Of a stretch of 64,000 bases of DNA, positions 50,804 through 63,500 are shown piece by piece (within the stretch, counting starts at the first letter, position 1; each line of letters begins with the position of its first letter). The DNA comes from Exophiala sp. HKRS030 (taxonomy: Eukaryota > Ascomycota > Eurotiomycetes > Chaetothyriales > Herpotrichiellaceae): assembly GCA_023897205.1 (NCBI GenBank), contig JAHWDD010000003.1:5397665-5461664 (forward strand), read 5' to 3'. Under the pieces are notes generated by a model. The model did no database searches. It was not told the DNA's origin and saw only the letters and a program-made list of their open reading frames with translations. Both the position numbers and the translations under genes were made by a program.

Positions 50804-52096
50804 ATGTCTAATCCCACCCGCATACCATCGCCAACAAAGACAAACGCTACAACACCTGCTACAAGACTACCGGTAGCACGACCGGCAACTGCCGCAGCCG
50901 TCACAAATGCTGCGACGGGACAGAGTGAACAGCGCTTACATGTGAAGCAACCGGCTCATCCTGGGCATCGTGCTGGCCACGCCCGAAGTGCTTCTACTGT
51001 CGATGGCAAACAGCATGTGGTCGAGTCTAACTCCCACACTGTGACAAAGGAAAAGCCAGGTTCTGCTTCACGTGACCAGGGGAAACCTACTCGGGGTACA
51101 CAGGCACCAAAAGCAAACACTCAACCTCTGAACACACGCGCTGTGGATAAGTCGTTACCAGCTAATGACAGCTCGTTGGTGGCTCATTTGAGTGCTCCCC
51201 ATCGAGCCCGAATAGAGTCAAACAAGCAGATAACAGACGCTTCTGCAAAACGACCCGAGTTCAACAATTTTAAACAACACTTCAGTCCAACCAAGCTCAA
51301 ACCACCGAAACCAGCAGTACACATCTCTTCACTTTCAGAGATTCGACCAGGGGCCTTGGAACACAGCGATCTGTCCCAATGCTTTATACCTTTAGGTGAC
51401 GAACTCTTCCAGCTTTCTGTTCTACACCAGTTATCAATCAAATCAGGAGCTCAGTACTCACGTTCAACCTCAGAGCATCTGAAATCCAGGCTTATGGCGG
51501 TCGAAGCGCAAGAACATCAACTTCAAATATTGGAGCAGGAGCGTCAATCGGGCATTAATATCCAGGCGATGGTTGGCATGATGCGGGATGCCCCGGATGC
51601 AAGCGGATCAGTTATCAACCGGCCGTTATTGCTGGCAAAATGTGTGCAAGACGTCGAAGAGATCTGCAAAGAAGGTGGGCTTTTCCAAGAGACCTTCAGA
51701 CAATTTCAAGCCTGGCACCAGATGACAGTCTCGGCTGTAAACAGCTGGACTGATTTGAAAAATGAGGAGTTGCACTTCGTTTCTCCTCTGGACGCACACT
51801 GCTCAACGTTGATGCAGATAGTGCAAAGGCGAATGAGCCTCTGCCTCGCAGCATTAGGTCAGATCGGCAGTGTTGATGCAAGGTCCACCGTTGCTGCGCT
51901 CATCGAAGCGCTATCGGCCCATATTCAGAAAGTCCAGCAGGAGCTTACCCTTTACAAAGACGCCGAAGACACTTTGCTTCTCCAACAGCAGGATTGGATC
52001 GCCAGATTAACTGCGGAGGCCATCTCCGAGGCGAAAGCCAAGTCAATGAAAGGTGAAGAAAACCGAACAGGAAGAGGGGTATGGGAGGTTGGATAA
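50804..52096 (+). CDS. Helical protein with SPTRIPSPTK-like N-terminus, function unknown
   Basis: Single exon of 430 residues from the ATG at 50804. The N-terminal 170 residues are disordered, rich in Thr, Ala, Pro and Lys, and begin with a TRIPSPTK motif of the sort seen in microtubule-associated proteins. From about 190 to the end the protein is predicted to be mainly helical: LGDELFQLSVLHQLSIKS, a Glu/Gln-rich heptad-like stretch, then CVQDVEEICKEGG and long helices to the end. The layout (basic disordered head, helical tail) would suit an augmin- or spindle-associated protein, but this is only a guess. I do not recognise a named domain. It is intact. Confidence 0.65.
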   Translation: MSNPTRIPSPTKTNATTPATRLPVARPATAAAVTNAATGQSEQRLHVKQPAHPGHRAGHARSASTVDGKQHVVESNSHTVTKEKPGSASRDQGKPTRGTQAPKANTQPLNTRAVDKSLPANDSSLVAHLSAPHRARIESNKQITDASAKRPEFNNFKQHFSPTKLKPPKPAVHISSLSEIRPGALEHSDLSQCFIPLGDELFQLSVLHQLSIKSGAQYSRSTSEHLKSRLMAVEAQEHQLQILEQERQSGINIQAMVGMMRDAPDASGSVINRPLLLAKCVQDVEEICKEGGLFQETFRQFQAWHQMTVSAVNSWTDLKNEELHFVSPLDAHCSTLMQIVQRRMSLCLAALGQIGSVDARSTVAALIEALSAHIQKVQQELTLYKDAEDTLLLQQQDWIARLTAEAISEAKAKSMKGEENRTGRGVWEVG

Positions 52097-53650
52097 GCAG
52101 GATAAGCATTAGTCTATCGCAGAGTCATCACACTGCCACCCCTGATTTGTCGATCTTGTCGCAGTCGACCTGCTTCGGCTGTACCATTCGTTTCTGGCCA
52201 AGAGAGCGACGATCGATCGACGCAGATGATGGCCTACGCTGCATTTGCGGATGCAGAATCGACCAAAGGTCAGAAGTTGAATGTGACAAATCATATCACG
52301 ACATGCGAATTTAGGAGCTGATGAGCCATGTCGATTAAAGTGTTGGCACCAATTCCAGTCCAGATTCAGTAACAGGACGTGATACCAGCACAGATAGAAG
52401 TTGCGTGCGTAAGGCTTTTTGCTTTGTGAGTGAACCTCTCTGAATCATTCGCAATGGTTATGATCCATGTTGACCGGAGATTATTGTCATCCGCAGCATA
52501 CCGACATACAATCCGCTCCTGGGAAGCCTCGCACGGAGACTTCGGCTCGAGGTCTGAGTCAACAAAATTTGCTTCCCGTTTCGGACAAGATCATGCATTA
52601 TGTCAAGCGCTGCATGTCTTTTTGGCACCAGTGGGCACCCTCTGCACAATGACGACATGGTTCTTGGCACGGCTGTCGACCGCGGGTCTGAGCCGATCAC
52701 AGTTTCGTGCCAACGGCATTGGTGCTTAGTTGAGGATAGCGCTGTTGCAAACTTCGACATTGGGTTTGGAATCGTTGAAGTGTCATCTGTCGATGCCAGC
52801 GCCTCTGGTACGATTCGTTCCAATCCGTGGGTTATAAATGTGCAGGTAGAAACTTTGCAACTTGAGGTGTACTCGAGCCTAAACAGATGACTTCGCTTCG
52901 AACATTGGTGTTGGCTAGGGGTGGCGGGCTGAGAAGGGACAATCGACTTGAACATCTTATAGGAAAGTGGCCGAGACGGCCGGTTGTCACCAATCGCATC
53001 TGAGCTACGAGATGGATGGTAAGCCCTTGGCAGACGGACCTCCTCTTTGACGCGAATTGGTAGTAGAAAGTCTACTGAGGACAGTTCTGAATGTACAGGC
53101 GAGGCCTCCCACAACGCGTCTAGCGAGTGGAAGGCTGAAGGGTGCGGTGCGGTGCAATGGTGCAGTCAGGATGGAGGAGACTTTTTGCCGGGCTTAGGTA
53201 ATGATGCGAAAGAGCAACAGCGGCCAACAAGTAATCTATCCGTAGTGTGGTAGTCAACGTTGAGACCAGATCGGATTGGGAAGCGTTCCGGACTCGTCGT
53301 TGGTGATTGAGCATGGTTGCTTGATGACAGATGATTGAAAAAAGTTCAAAAGCGCCTTTTTATTTTCCAGCAGCGAGTACCGAGGTGTCGTTTGATATCT
53401 GGAAGTAAGAACTCCCGTGGCACCCAAGGCAACAACCGAGTAAGTACTACATGCCTAGGTAAGTAATGTGGAGGGCCAAACAGGCTACTAACCATGTAGA
53501 TGCCTGGCAGCCTCCGCACGATCAAGATGCGCGCGCCTCACGTGGCAATGCAGACATTATCGGGGGACTGACTTGATAACCGAAACTTATATATGGAATT
53601 CGGTTGCCTGACAGACGAATTACTGACTAATCCATCGTCAAGTTTAAGCT

Positions 53651-53695
53651 TGCCACTCAGCTGCCACTTAACTGCCACTTAACTGCCACCTAGCT
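53651..53695. repeat. 11-base tandem repeat
   Basis: Unit close to CTGCCACTTAA, about four imperfect copies in a row. It lies in intergenic DNA and no coding frame is supported. Confidence 0.75.
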
Positions 53696-54754
53696 TCCCC
53701 CTAGCTTGCGGAGCTTCGAAAATCCGTTCCCACGGAGGTGTCCACCCACTGCCACTCTGCACCAATAACGGGAGCAGGGGACACGTAACTCCCCAGTTCT
53801 GGCAAAAGCCGTCAGTTTGTATGATATGACCATGGAGGGGTTGCAAGCATCTTAAAGCAGGTACAGGTCGCTTTGTGCAGAGGAATGACTGAGTATCTCT
53901 GCATCTCTGCTTGTCGAATCTGTCACTCGGTACTAATTCCTGTGCGAAAGTGGCTAGAATGAAAAAGGCTAGCGCCCTTCGCAACGGGATTCCCTGTTGG
54001 AATCTGGACCCGATCCACGTTTGTTACAGGCGTCGGCTGATTTAGACCTGTTCAGGAATCGTTATTGGGGACCTTGTGGGTGCGGCGGCAGTGCATCATG
54101 CGGTATGCCATCATGCCATGAGACCGGAATCACGCTAGCCTTGCATGCACCTCGTCTGGGAAGAGGTTCAGCAATTATTGTTGACCGTGTAGGTGGTAGA
54201 GGTGCAAGTTTAGGTACTTACGGAATGCCCAGTTCGGACTACCTTACTAGCGCTAACACCTTGTAGTTGGAAATTAGGTCTTACGTGCGACCACTCCGTA
54301 TTTACGACCTAGGAACTTGGTATTGTACTCCTACGTATGGAGGTATAGAGGGGCTTTGGCAAAACTACAGCACCGATCAGGTACCTTTCTGGGTGCATAG
54401 TTGTCACGCATACCTGGCCAAGGTAAGTAACCTCGGGATAGGTACCTACCTAGGTATCTACTCGTATATGTCCCCGGTATTGTACTGGCCCCTGGATAGA
54501 CTGTGCACAGTCTCAACCTGGTCAATATCTGCCTGCTAGTTTACGTGACCAGGTCCTGGAGATGATCTCCAATATGGAGTTAATACATGAGGTGACGTTT
54601 GGACCTCTGAATAGTAGATATCTAGCAAGCATCGACAGGTCTTAGTAGATCCAAGCTGTAATTACATCGTCTCAACCAAGTACTGTATGGTATATACAGT
54701 AACCTCCCATAGTAACGACGTGCGGTTAGGCGCCTGAGGAAGTTACCCCCTCCT

Positions 54755-54825
54755 TACTTAGGTACCTGACACAGAGGTAGCTAAGTACCTAGGTACCTAG
54801 GTATGTACCTCCGTAGGCAGGCAGG
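54755..54825. repeat. Overlapping TACCTAGGTA palindromic words
   Basis: Several overlapping copies of CCTAGGTA and GGTACCT create alternating self-complementary sequence. Similar words recur at 54415-54460, 55125-55145 and 55275-55300. Such words are common in intergenic DNA of many filamentous ascomycetes. Confidence 0.7.
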
Positions 54826-54894
54826 CACGTAAGTACTTCAGATCAGCCAAATCAATTAAACTCCGTGACTGACTCCGTCATCCATTCTCGTCTC

Positions 54895-54940
54895 GTTGGA
54901 TTGGACGTTGGACGTTGGACGTGTTGGACGTGTTGGACGC
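54895..54940. repeat. TTGGACG tandem repeat
   Basis: Five to six close copies of TTGGACG, some separated by GTG, sit in intergenic DNA. It is a small minisatellite. Confidence 0.75.
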
Positions 54941-55870
54941 TCCTTCACCTCCTCGTGGTGCTGATCTTCACGCGACTGCCTTGTTCTGGCTTGTGTTCCG
55001 TTGGCTTGAGCCCTTGGTTGGAGACAGCTTCTCACTTCTCACGTTAGACCCACCACCTGATTTGTCGCTGACAATTTGTCTTTGTTCCTAGTTACAGCTA
55101 CTCCGTACCTTGACTAACCTACGGGAGTAACTAGGTAGGTATGTACTATGCACGGAGTAGTTAGACTCCTGAGTCCGACTGAGAATTGTCCTCTGCTTCG
55201 TCTGCTTCGTCTGCCTCCTCTGCCGCCTCTGGTAATTAATTGGTAATAAGGCCTGCATTCTGTGCAAACCACTCTTCTTACCTACCTAGTAGTTAAACTA
55301 CCTACTGTTCCTGTTTCAATGGCGACAACCACCAATCGCTTTACCGGTCAACACAACATTCTTCTATTCCCTTTCTCGTCCGTGCGATGCCAGTCTTGAC
55401 CACTTTGTCTATCTCTTCGCCCACCGATCTGTACCCAATTCCCACGCCACTTTGCCCTTCCAGCCCTTTGATAATACGCCGGGGTCCCACGTCTTGACAC
55501 CGACTTGATGCATTATCCGTTGGCCTAACTCGATATGTGAAGCATTGCTGCCGATTTCACCTTGTCGACATGCATCTTGTCTCTCTCGCCTCTCGCATTG
55601 TTCGTTTATCGTAAAGCCCCGTCCGGCCTATTGTATCGTTATTGCTACTACCACTACCACCGTCGCTAGTGCCACTGCTGCAACTGCCATTGCCACTGCT
55701 ACTGCTGTTACTGGTACTACTGCTGTTACGGCCGTCGCGCAGATCGCGACACTACACCGACCCCTCTCGTTGCTTTCCACACCTTGCTGCCGGTACTCAA
55801 ATGGTGTCTGGGACAAGCCCTCGCCTAACTTCACCCCATTCCCCAAGCTGCTGGCAGTCTGAACAAGATC

Positions 55871-57785
55871 ATGGACAACCCTAACCCTGAACTCCACGAC
55901 TTGAAAACGAGCAGATCGCCGCCCTACCACGCTGCCACACTCCATCGCATTACCAGTGCACCAGAGCCTCGAACACATCATCGCACACCCGTTCTATCAT
56001 CGCACGACCACGCCCCCCAGAAACGCGACTCGCCCATGGGCCACAGCTATCAATCATCTGCTGCAGAACATTCTCCACCTTCTGCTACTCACCTTCGGTC
56101 GCTCACTGGACACAGCCCACAACGGTTCAATACAAACCTGCCGGACAAACGACCGCGTTTTCTCGACGGTCCAGAACGACGTCTTGCGGATCCTGTTGCT
56201 ATTAACCGATCAAAATCTGATCTAGATGTGAGTCTTTGCATTCGTCTCGAGTTGTGCGCTGTGATTCTTCCAGTCACCTAACCTCGATTTTCGCAGGCCA
56301 TCAGCGTTCATCCGCTGCGGAAGAGCGATTATCCCCGAGACACCATCTCTAGCTCGAGTGGCACATTTGACAGTTCTCCCAAATCGTGTGCACGGTGCTT
56401 CGACTCGGAAGACCTCGTCGATGACCTGGTACAGGGATTTCTAGATCTTCGTACCGAGATTTGTCTCATCTTATCAATACCTCACCAGGCTTTGCCCTCG
56501 TCCCAGGTTAGTATGTGCGCTGGTGATACACGCCAAGTTCGCTGACAGAAAAAGGTCAAAGGCAGCGAGGTGACTAAGCTAGGCTTGAAGGAATCTCTTG
56601 CATGGACCGTCAACGAAATAAAGAATACTGTTCGCCTCGTCAGGGGAAATGCAGCCACCAAGCCGGGGTTACCACCACTAGCCGATGTTGTCTCTTCACC
56701 TTTTGTGTCAGATGCACGAGATCCTTCTGGCCATATACCCTTCACTCCTCCCCCAAACACTATAAATGATCTCCGCCGATTGTCCCTGCAACACGATCCT
56801 CCTCGACTAGACACTTTCCATCGAAGGGGTCCTGATCCTCCCCTCGAGCTCACTTCACGCACAAGCGATCAATCCATTCCTACCATTCTCCAGACCGAGG
56901 ACATGCGCCGAGGTCCGCATCCCGAACACACCATGTCTGGTGCAGGTCAATCTCCACACGCCTCATCTGTCAGTTCTTTCTTCGGCTCTGCTCAGTCTCC
57001 AATGCAGTCTCAGCCTTCCAGTCGGACTTTGCCATCTCCACCAGGGCAACCCTTTGCGCTTAGTTCTGGAGGAGCGACTGTCCAGTACTCGCCTACGACC
57101 AACAACGCTGCCCATAACAGTCATTTACAAGATCTGCAGCATCAGATATCGACCAAGTCTCTCGCCCTACAGACACTACAACGTGAGCATGACCAGCTAC
57201 TGGCCGCCTTTTCGCGATCACAGATACGATGCACTGCGCTGGATAAAAAGTCCCAAGTGTCGGATCACGAAATCAACACACTGTCAGAAGACAAAATCCG
57301 TCTTCAGCAGCAAGTGGAAGAGCTGGAGACCCAGGTCAGTGAATTGATGAAGTCAAGGGACGAGGTACATCAGCAGTCCAACGCGGACGGCGCGCAGTGG
57401 AGGCAAATCATGGCCATGTCATCACAGTTACAGATCAAGGGGCAGATGAAGCGCGGCGATTCAAACAGGAAAAGGAAGAGTGGCAACGAGATCGTGACTT
57501 GCTACAAAGAAGAATCGAGCAGCTCGAATCCGGTAAGGTGATCCTTCCGGAGGCAAAACATTCGTCTGGCTCCACCACTCCCGTGGCAAGCAGTCCCATT
57601 CTGACTTCGGACTCTGTCGATGCTCTTAGAGCGGAGATAGTCAGGTTAAGATTACATTGTGCTGGCTTGGAGCAGACCATGCAGGGATTGCTGGGGAGGC
57701 GGACCAAATCGACCATGCCATCACCGCCATGGAAAACATTCGACGGCATATAGCGAACAGAAACCGGATTGAAGAAGCGCGCTGA
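55871..57785 (+). CDS. Coiled-coil protein of unknown function, two frame lesions
   Basis: Exons deduced: 55871-56227, 56297-56506, 56549-57785; introns of 69 and 42 bases. Phases agree and the product would be about 601 residues if the two lesions are ignored. The N-terminus is disordered (His/Pro/Ser-rich). Exon 2 holds a compact conserved-looking segment with KSCARCFDSEDLVDDLVQGF and then LRTEICLILSIPHQ. After another Ser/Pro-rich stretch, a long coiled coil begins near LQDLQHQISTKSLALQTLQ and continues to the C-terminus. The coiled coil changes frame at two G4 runs, 57439-57442 and 57693-57696; after each, heptad-rich Glu/Gln/Arg sequence resumes in the next frame, ending at the TGA at 57783-57785. 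Function is not known to me. Confidence 0.65.
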
Positions 57786-60560
57786 GACAACCTACCGGCC
57801 GAGACGAGCAATCACTGCATCGTGGGCAAGAAATAACGAGGATGCTGCATTGAGTCCAGGGCTGAGAAGGGGGCGACTCTGGTGTCCCTTAAGACGTGAG
57901 GGCCCAAGATCCACGAAACGAGTAGCAAGTAGGGAGAGGGCCAATGCTGCGTGGCAAAAACTTGGTGGAAAAGCCCCACGGGCGAAGGATGATATCTCTA
58001 ACACGAGCCGCGATGCTAGAGTCGAAGAGTAGCGAGGATTGTTGTTGGAATAGCGCATACGAGGCTGGGGCAAACAATGGACCGGTGGTGGACGGGCTCG
58101 ATGAAGCTGAGATGTGCCGTCCCGACACGCTTCTACGAATCAGGTTAGATTCTCATGCATGTGGATGAATTCTTGAAGACGCGCATTGGCCGAAGAAGGA
58201 GCCATGAGGCCTTTTGTTGATGACTAACGACCGAAAGCCAAGAAGAGGCAAACTGATGGAGCTCAGGCTGTGTGCAATGTATGAGCTAGAAAACGCTACA
58301 TGGCTTCCAGATGGGCAGAACTTGACAAGTAGGCGTGCCGCGGGAGCTGATTGCGCGTGCGCTTGCGTGGGTATGGATAGTTATGTAACAATACCAATGC
58401 CAGCGGAGTAGCTTCAGAGTCCGCCGGAAGCTCTTCCTCCTCTTTTTTGTCGTGCTGATGAGTAATAAGTAGGTTTCCTCGATCCGACGACTGGCTATTG
58501 GAGGGACAGATTATCCGACAATCCGCATCTCGGTCCCATGTCCTGACTTGGTCGCCACGAGGCCCGCTCACATACGATCAGCTTCTCCTGCGAACCTGAT
58601 GTACAGCATAGACGTGGGAGGCTCGGGCGGGGCAAGAAGTGGCTGAGATGAGTAACTCGTACGCGAGGTCACCACGATGCGTACTCAGGTATTTACAGTG
58701 GCATTTAGACTTTAGCGCATCGAGGGCGAAGCTGGAAGTTGACCATCGTTTAAACAGCGTCGACAAGATTGTGCTTGATCACAGGTGACCAAAAGCAGCA
58801 TCAGTAATTCACTGTTTAAGAGACGAAGAGATAGGTACGCATAGTGGCGTCTGAACGGCTATGTTCGCCGTTGCTAACCTGGTCGCTTAGACGAGGACAC
58901 AAAGCAAAGACACGAGAATCGGCTCGGATCTCGTCGTGCACAAGGTTCATAAACAGTCATAAATGTTGGCATTAAGCATGAGAGTCTTCATCTTCCTCAT
59001 CTCGTGTTGAATAGCAATTCTTCTCAAGATCAAATGTGTTCCAAGGGAGTTTTGACTCATGCAGCCATCAATTATCATGTACCTCGGCCCAGGCTCGCTC
59101 AGCTAACTATGCGGACGTAAGCAGGTCTCACGGGAGGATGAAAGCATGACATTCTGGGGAATGCACTCCTACGTTTACTAGATACGGAGTAGGCACCTAC
59201 CTAGAGGCTGTGAATGAGGTTCCTGGATGTTAAGTTGGATATATACTAGATGTCAACATCGGTACGTCTTACTGTATCTACCAAGCAGTACGTGCTAGGT
59301 ATAGTGACCGTAGACTACCCGATCGTACTCATATTGGCCACTGCTTGAGTCCGAGATTACGTCCTTAGATGCGGCGACCTCTCCGCAATCACTAAGATTT
59401 ATGGTCTGTACTTTGTGCTCTGTTGGCCCTTTGGCCAAAGCCCAAGGAGTACGCTGGCGGCATGGCAGTTGACGTAAGATTGCGCATTGGATGAGACAGA
59501 CGTACCGGTTACCATCAGCTACCAGCTAAGGATTTCAGAGAATATACATACGCACGTTTCTCGTCGCTGGGGTTTTGTCAAGTCCTTCTATTAGTAGATT
59601 CCTAATGCCGACTGCCTGCCATTTGCGGTATCTCTCGATCTATGTTACCCAGTCGGTGCCTAAGCACGCTCATATGACCATGATTAGCCCTCGTTTTTGT
59701 AATTGTTTGACGGGCGCGCCGAATACGCGCTGCAGGCTTCGAAAGAACCTACTGGATACCTGGTCAATCGCAGTCATCTAGATATGTTGAGTCTCCACGC
59801 TCGTTTATGCATTTATTGTAAATGGCACACCAGCGTGTACGCCTCTGCTTATAGAAATCTTGGGAAGGCACGATGGTTGAATTCTTCAATGCAGACGGAA
59901 GGTGGGGTTACGAGGAGCAGTGCCACACTCCAGTCACCAACTACCCAACTTCTAGTTAGCTAAGCCTATCAGGCAGTTCCTAATCCAAGGGTTCCTTCCT
60001 CCCGAAGGTCCCTCCAAATCCCTCCACAACGTCACACGTGCTTCCCATTCCACTCTATCCACCACCTCAGGGCTGTGACTTGACTTACAACCTAGCAGGT
60101 GACAACTACATCACATAGTATCCTCGTTCATCACTCAGCATCGCAAATAACGCATCCACTCATTTCTTCTCGTGCCTTCATATCCTTGTTTGCAATTCTG
60201 TCCGGGTCACAGTCGTATGTCGGCCCTATCCGGGACTCAAGGCTGCCCCTCCAACAGGCCCATTTCCTGCCAAACGACCCTCTCCTCTCAAGTGCCATAT
60301 GGTCAAAGTTCCAATAAGCTTCCACTTCCTCTGAGCCTCGTCGGAGATTCATCCCGACGGCAAGCCACTGCTGCTAGTCTTCTCCACTTTCCAAGCGCCT
60401 CTTACACACGTCGAATGATACAAGCTCATCTCATCCCACCCCTCGCGCCGAGCCAACCTCACCTCTGTATCTAACCTCCATTCATCTACAACAAGCTGCA
60501 TGACTGCATCCCGCACTGACAACCGCTGGCTCGAAGCCCCTTCCAAATACCAGAACCATC
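57786..60560. other. Intergenic region
   Basis: About 2.8 kb between two plus-strand genes. It contains scattered small ORFs in all frames without recognisable domains, one TACGGAGTA word at 59183-59191, and a pyrimidine-rich leader-like stretch just before 60561. No RNA gene was seen. Confidence 0.55.
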
Positions 60561-63500
60561 ATGGGTGACAATCTCGACGTGAGACTGCTCAAAAGATCAC
60601 TCGGTGCGACCGCACTGGACCGTTCCGTTAAAACGCTCTACGGCCATAAGAGTTGGGTGCAAGATCTGGATATTGTCAATGAACTGGGCGGCCATACCGG
60701 CTGTGTCAATACTTTGAGGTCAGATTGTGCATTCTGCAAAGGCATGCATAATCCTTACTGACTGTGGTCAGCTGGTCCTCCCGCGGCAATCTGTTGGCTT
60801 CGGGGTCCGACGACACCTATCTGAACATTTGGGAATACAACCCTTCCAGCCATCTTGGTCCCTTTTCTCTCCACACAAGTGTTAGCACAGGTCACCGTGC
60901 AAATATCTTCTCCGTAAAGTTCATGCCACACTCAAATGATCGCACCGTCGTCACATGTGCCGGAGACTCTGAAGTCCGTGTTTTTGACCTGGAATATGCA
61001 GCTGCCACCCCACAACCCCCTTCCAACATCAATCACTCTACAAGCACTAGGAGCCGGAGATTCAATACCTTTTTCCGCCAAGCAAGGTGGCTCAACGATA
61101 CCAACACAAATGCTCGTGTGTACCGAAGCCATGCAGACCGAGCCAAACGAATCGTCACCGAGTCTAGCCCTCATCTCTTTCTCACCTGCTCTGAAGATGG
61201 AGAAGTCCGCCAATGGGATTTACGACAACCTTCGTCCGCATATCCTCCACCGAGATATGGACGAGCATACACCAGGTTTCATGCGACCACAGATCCTGCT
61301 GCAGGTGACCCTCCTCCGCCACTGATATCGTACAAGAAGTACGGTCTTGATCTCAACAGCATCTCCTGTGCGGCGAGCCAGCCGCAGTACATCGCCCTGG
61401 GTGGCGCTCACCTTCACTGCTTTCTGCACGACAGACGAATGCTCGGCCGGAATCTCGAAGATGAACACGGCCAAACCGGCCACCGCAACCCCATCGTCGG
61501 CACCAGTGAGGATGAGATCATGGCGCAGGCTACAAGATGCGTTAGACGATTTGCACCAAATAAGAAGTGGAGGATGAGACCTCATGACCGTGGGCACATT
61601 ACTGCTTGTAAGATTAGCGATGCGAACCCCAACGAAATCGTTGTGTCGTGGTCGGGCGACTCCATCTACAGCTTTGATATTGTCAGATCCCCAGACGCAA
61701 GAACCGCCGATGCGGAGGCAAACAGTCTCCACCAATCCAGCCGTGTACGGCATCATTCCGAAAAAAAGAGGAAAAGGGCAAAGGCAACCAATTCCACCAG
61801 CAGCCTGGGTGAAGCTGCTAACCCGAGTAGGCGTTTACGCAGGGTCTCGGATGACAGACCTGTAGATGAGCAGACTGCCCGTATGACAAGGCTCATGCAT
61901 AGCATCTCGGGGTTCCTCCAGCGACCTCAGACGAATCATCAGCGCTTCTTCAAGACACTTCGACATCAGAGATTTCCTCTAGGCTAGTACAACCCCAAAG
62001 TGAAAGAGTGGCGAGATCAGTCTGTCGATTGCGGAAAACACTCTTTGATTTTACCACCTTCGTCCATCGGGATACTGCCGTGACTATGGAAGCCTCGACG
62101 GAGCTTACACCTTATAGAGCAGCATTCACCGATGCATTGGGGCACTGTGCCTCACTGCTCCCTCTGATCGATGAGATCATCCGTGGTTGGGCATATCCAG
62201 TGAATCCGAGTCCTGCGGACGCCATCTTCCAGACAACGTTAAGGAGGAATCGCGAGACCACGTGGCGTTTCGTTCAAGCTTCTGGCTGCGTCGCAAGAGC
62301 TCTAGGAGGTCGTCTACAGACTGCTAGCTCGGGCCCTGACCCTCGCCTCTCCCTTTTTGACCAGATCAAGCCCGTGGTGCATGAAGGTAAGCACATAGAT
62401 GACGAATCACGATTCTTCTATGATTTTCTGAAAGCCATCCTTCTGTGGTTGGAAGGAGGACAGGAAGCCGTTCTACAGGGCTTCAAGCGACCATTGAATG
62501 TAAGTGGCGAAAGCCGCCGATTTCCACTTGATGCTAGAGAGACCGTCCATACCTTTGTCCCGGTATTGCAAAATTACCTTCTCGGCATTGCGAACGACGA
62601 CCTTCCGATTGTTGACATTGACGCGAATCGATTTCAGAGAGACGACACCCGAGTCGTTTTCGAGAATCAGACGTCGGCGGTGCGAGCTTTTACAAGAGCT
62701 TTGTCTGGAATCAAGCTTGAGGTAGCTCTTGGCAGCTCAGAAACGACCGAATCAGAGTCAAGTTCGAGCAGCACTAAACGTACCATGGACAAGGGGTCCG
62801 CCATCCGGTTTTGGGGCGTCAAGGTTGGTAGATACTTGCTCATGCGGGCAGGCCAAAGAGTCAACTTTCAATTTGTTAATCGGGCCTTCGATGGTGTCAG
62901 GTTACCTGATCTCACAGAGCTTGATGGTGAAGATATCTCAAATGAAAGCATCAATTTAAGGAGCCACGGATCGAGTATCGACGCCATTGACCTTATCATC
63001 ACGAATGCTACGGCAAATCCGCCGCATAATTATAGCAGTCTGGGTGATTCGCCATCACTGGTTTCAGATGCACAAAGTACGACTGGAAGATCATCCACAG
63101 TCGAAATGAGCCCTAGTACGCCTGTGACTCTAGATGTAGGAGTCGACAACTCGCACGAGGCCATGCGTGAGGATGATGACGACGACGACGACAGAACCGA
63201 ATCCGACTTAGAGCAGTCTTATGACGATGGTGATGATGATGACGACGATGACGACGACGACGATGATGATGATGATGACGACGACGATCTTGCAGTTGCT
63301 GCTGCAGAACGAATCCTTTTCCGTCGTAGGTCTTTGCACTCTAGACTTCGGGAACGCCACTCTGTGAATCTGGATGTGCCGTATTCTTCCCACACCAAAG
63401 TATATCAGGGTCACTGTAATGCGCGAACTGTCAAGGATGTCAACTATTTTGGACTCAATGATGAGTATGTTGTCAGTGGGTCTGATGATGGTCACTTCTT

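Larger units (their letters stand above)
52097..55870. other. Long intergenic region with tandem and TAGGTA-type repeats
   Basis: About 3.8 kb. A 218-codon minus ORF (53114-52458) is open but unrecognised. From about 53.4 kb the DNA becomes rich in short repeats: an 11-base tandem repeat (53651-53695), many TACCTAGGTA-like words (54415-54460 and 54755-54825), and a TTGGACG tandem (54895-54940). The last 600 bases are pyrimidine-rich and probably form the promoter and leader of the gene at 55871. Confidence 0.55.

Noticed and set aside
52458..53114. A 218-codon minus ORF
   Set aside because: It is long for chance, but the residues are low-complexity and no domain, conserved-looking segment or promoter context was found.
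54755..54825. A CRISPR-like array
   Set aside because: The repeats are short, overlapping and without regular unique spacers, and the organism is a fungus.
57439..61912. Programmed ribosomal frameshifting at the GGGG sites
   Set aside because: The sites share only the short run, with no common slippery heptamer or downstream structure that I could see, and they lie in unrelated proteins.
60561..61987. Two separate genes at 60561-61987 and 62008-63975
   Set aside because: The second frame is open well before its first ATG, WD repeats occur in both parts, and a single missing base at 61909-61912 explains the split.
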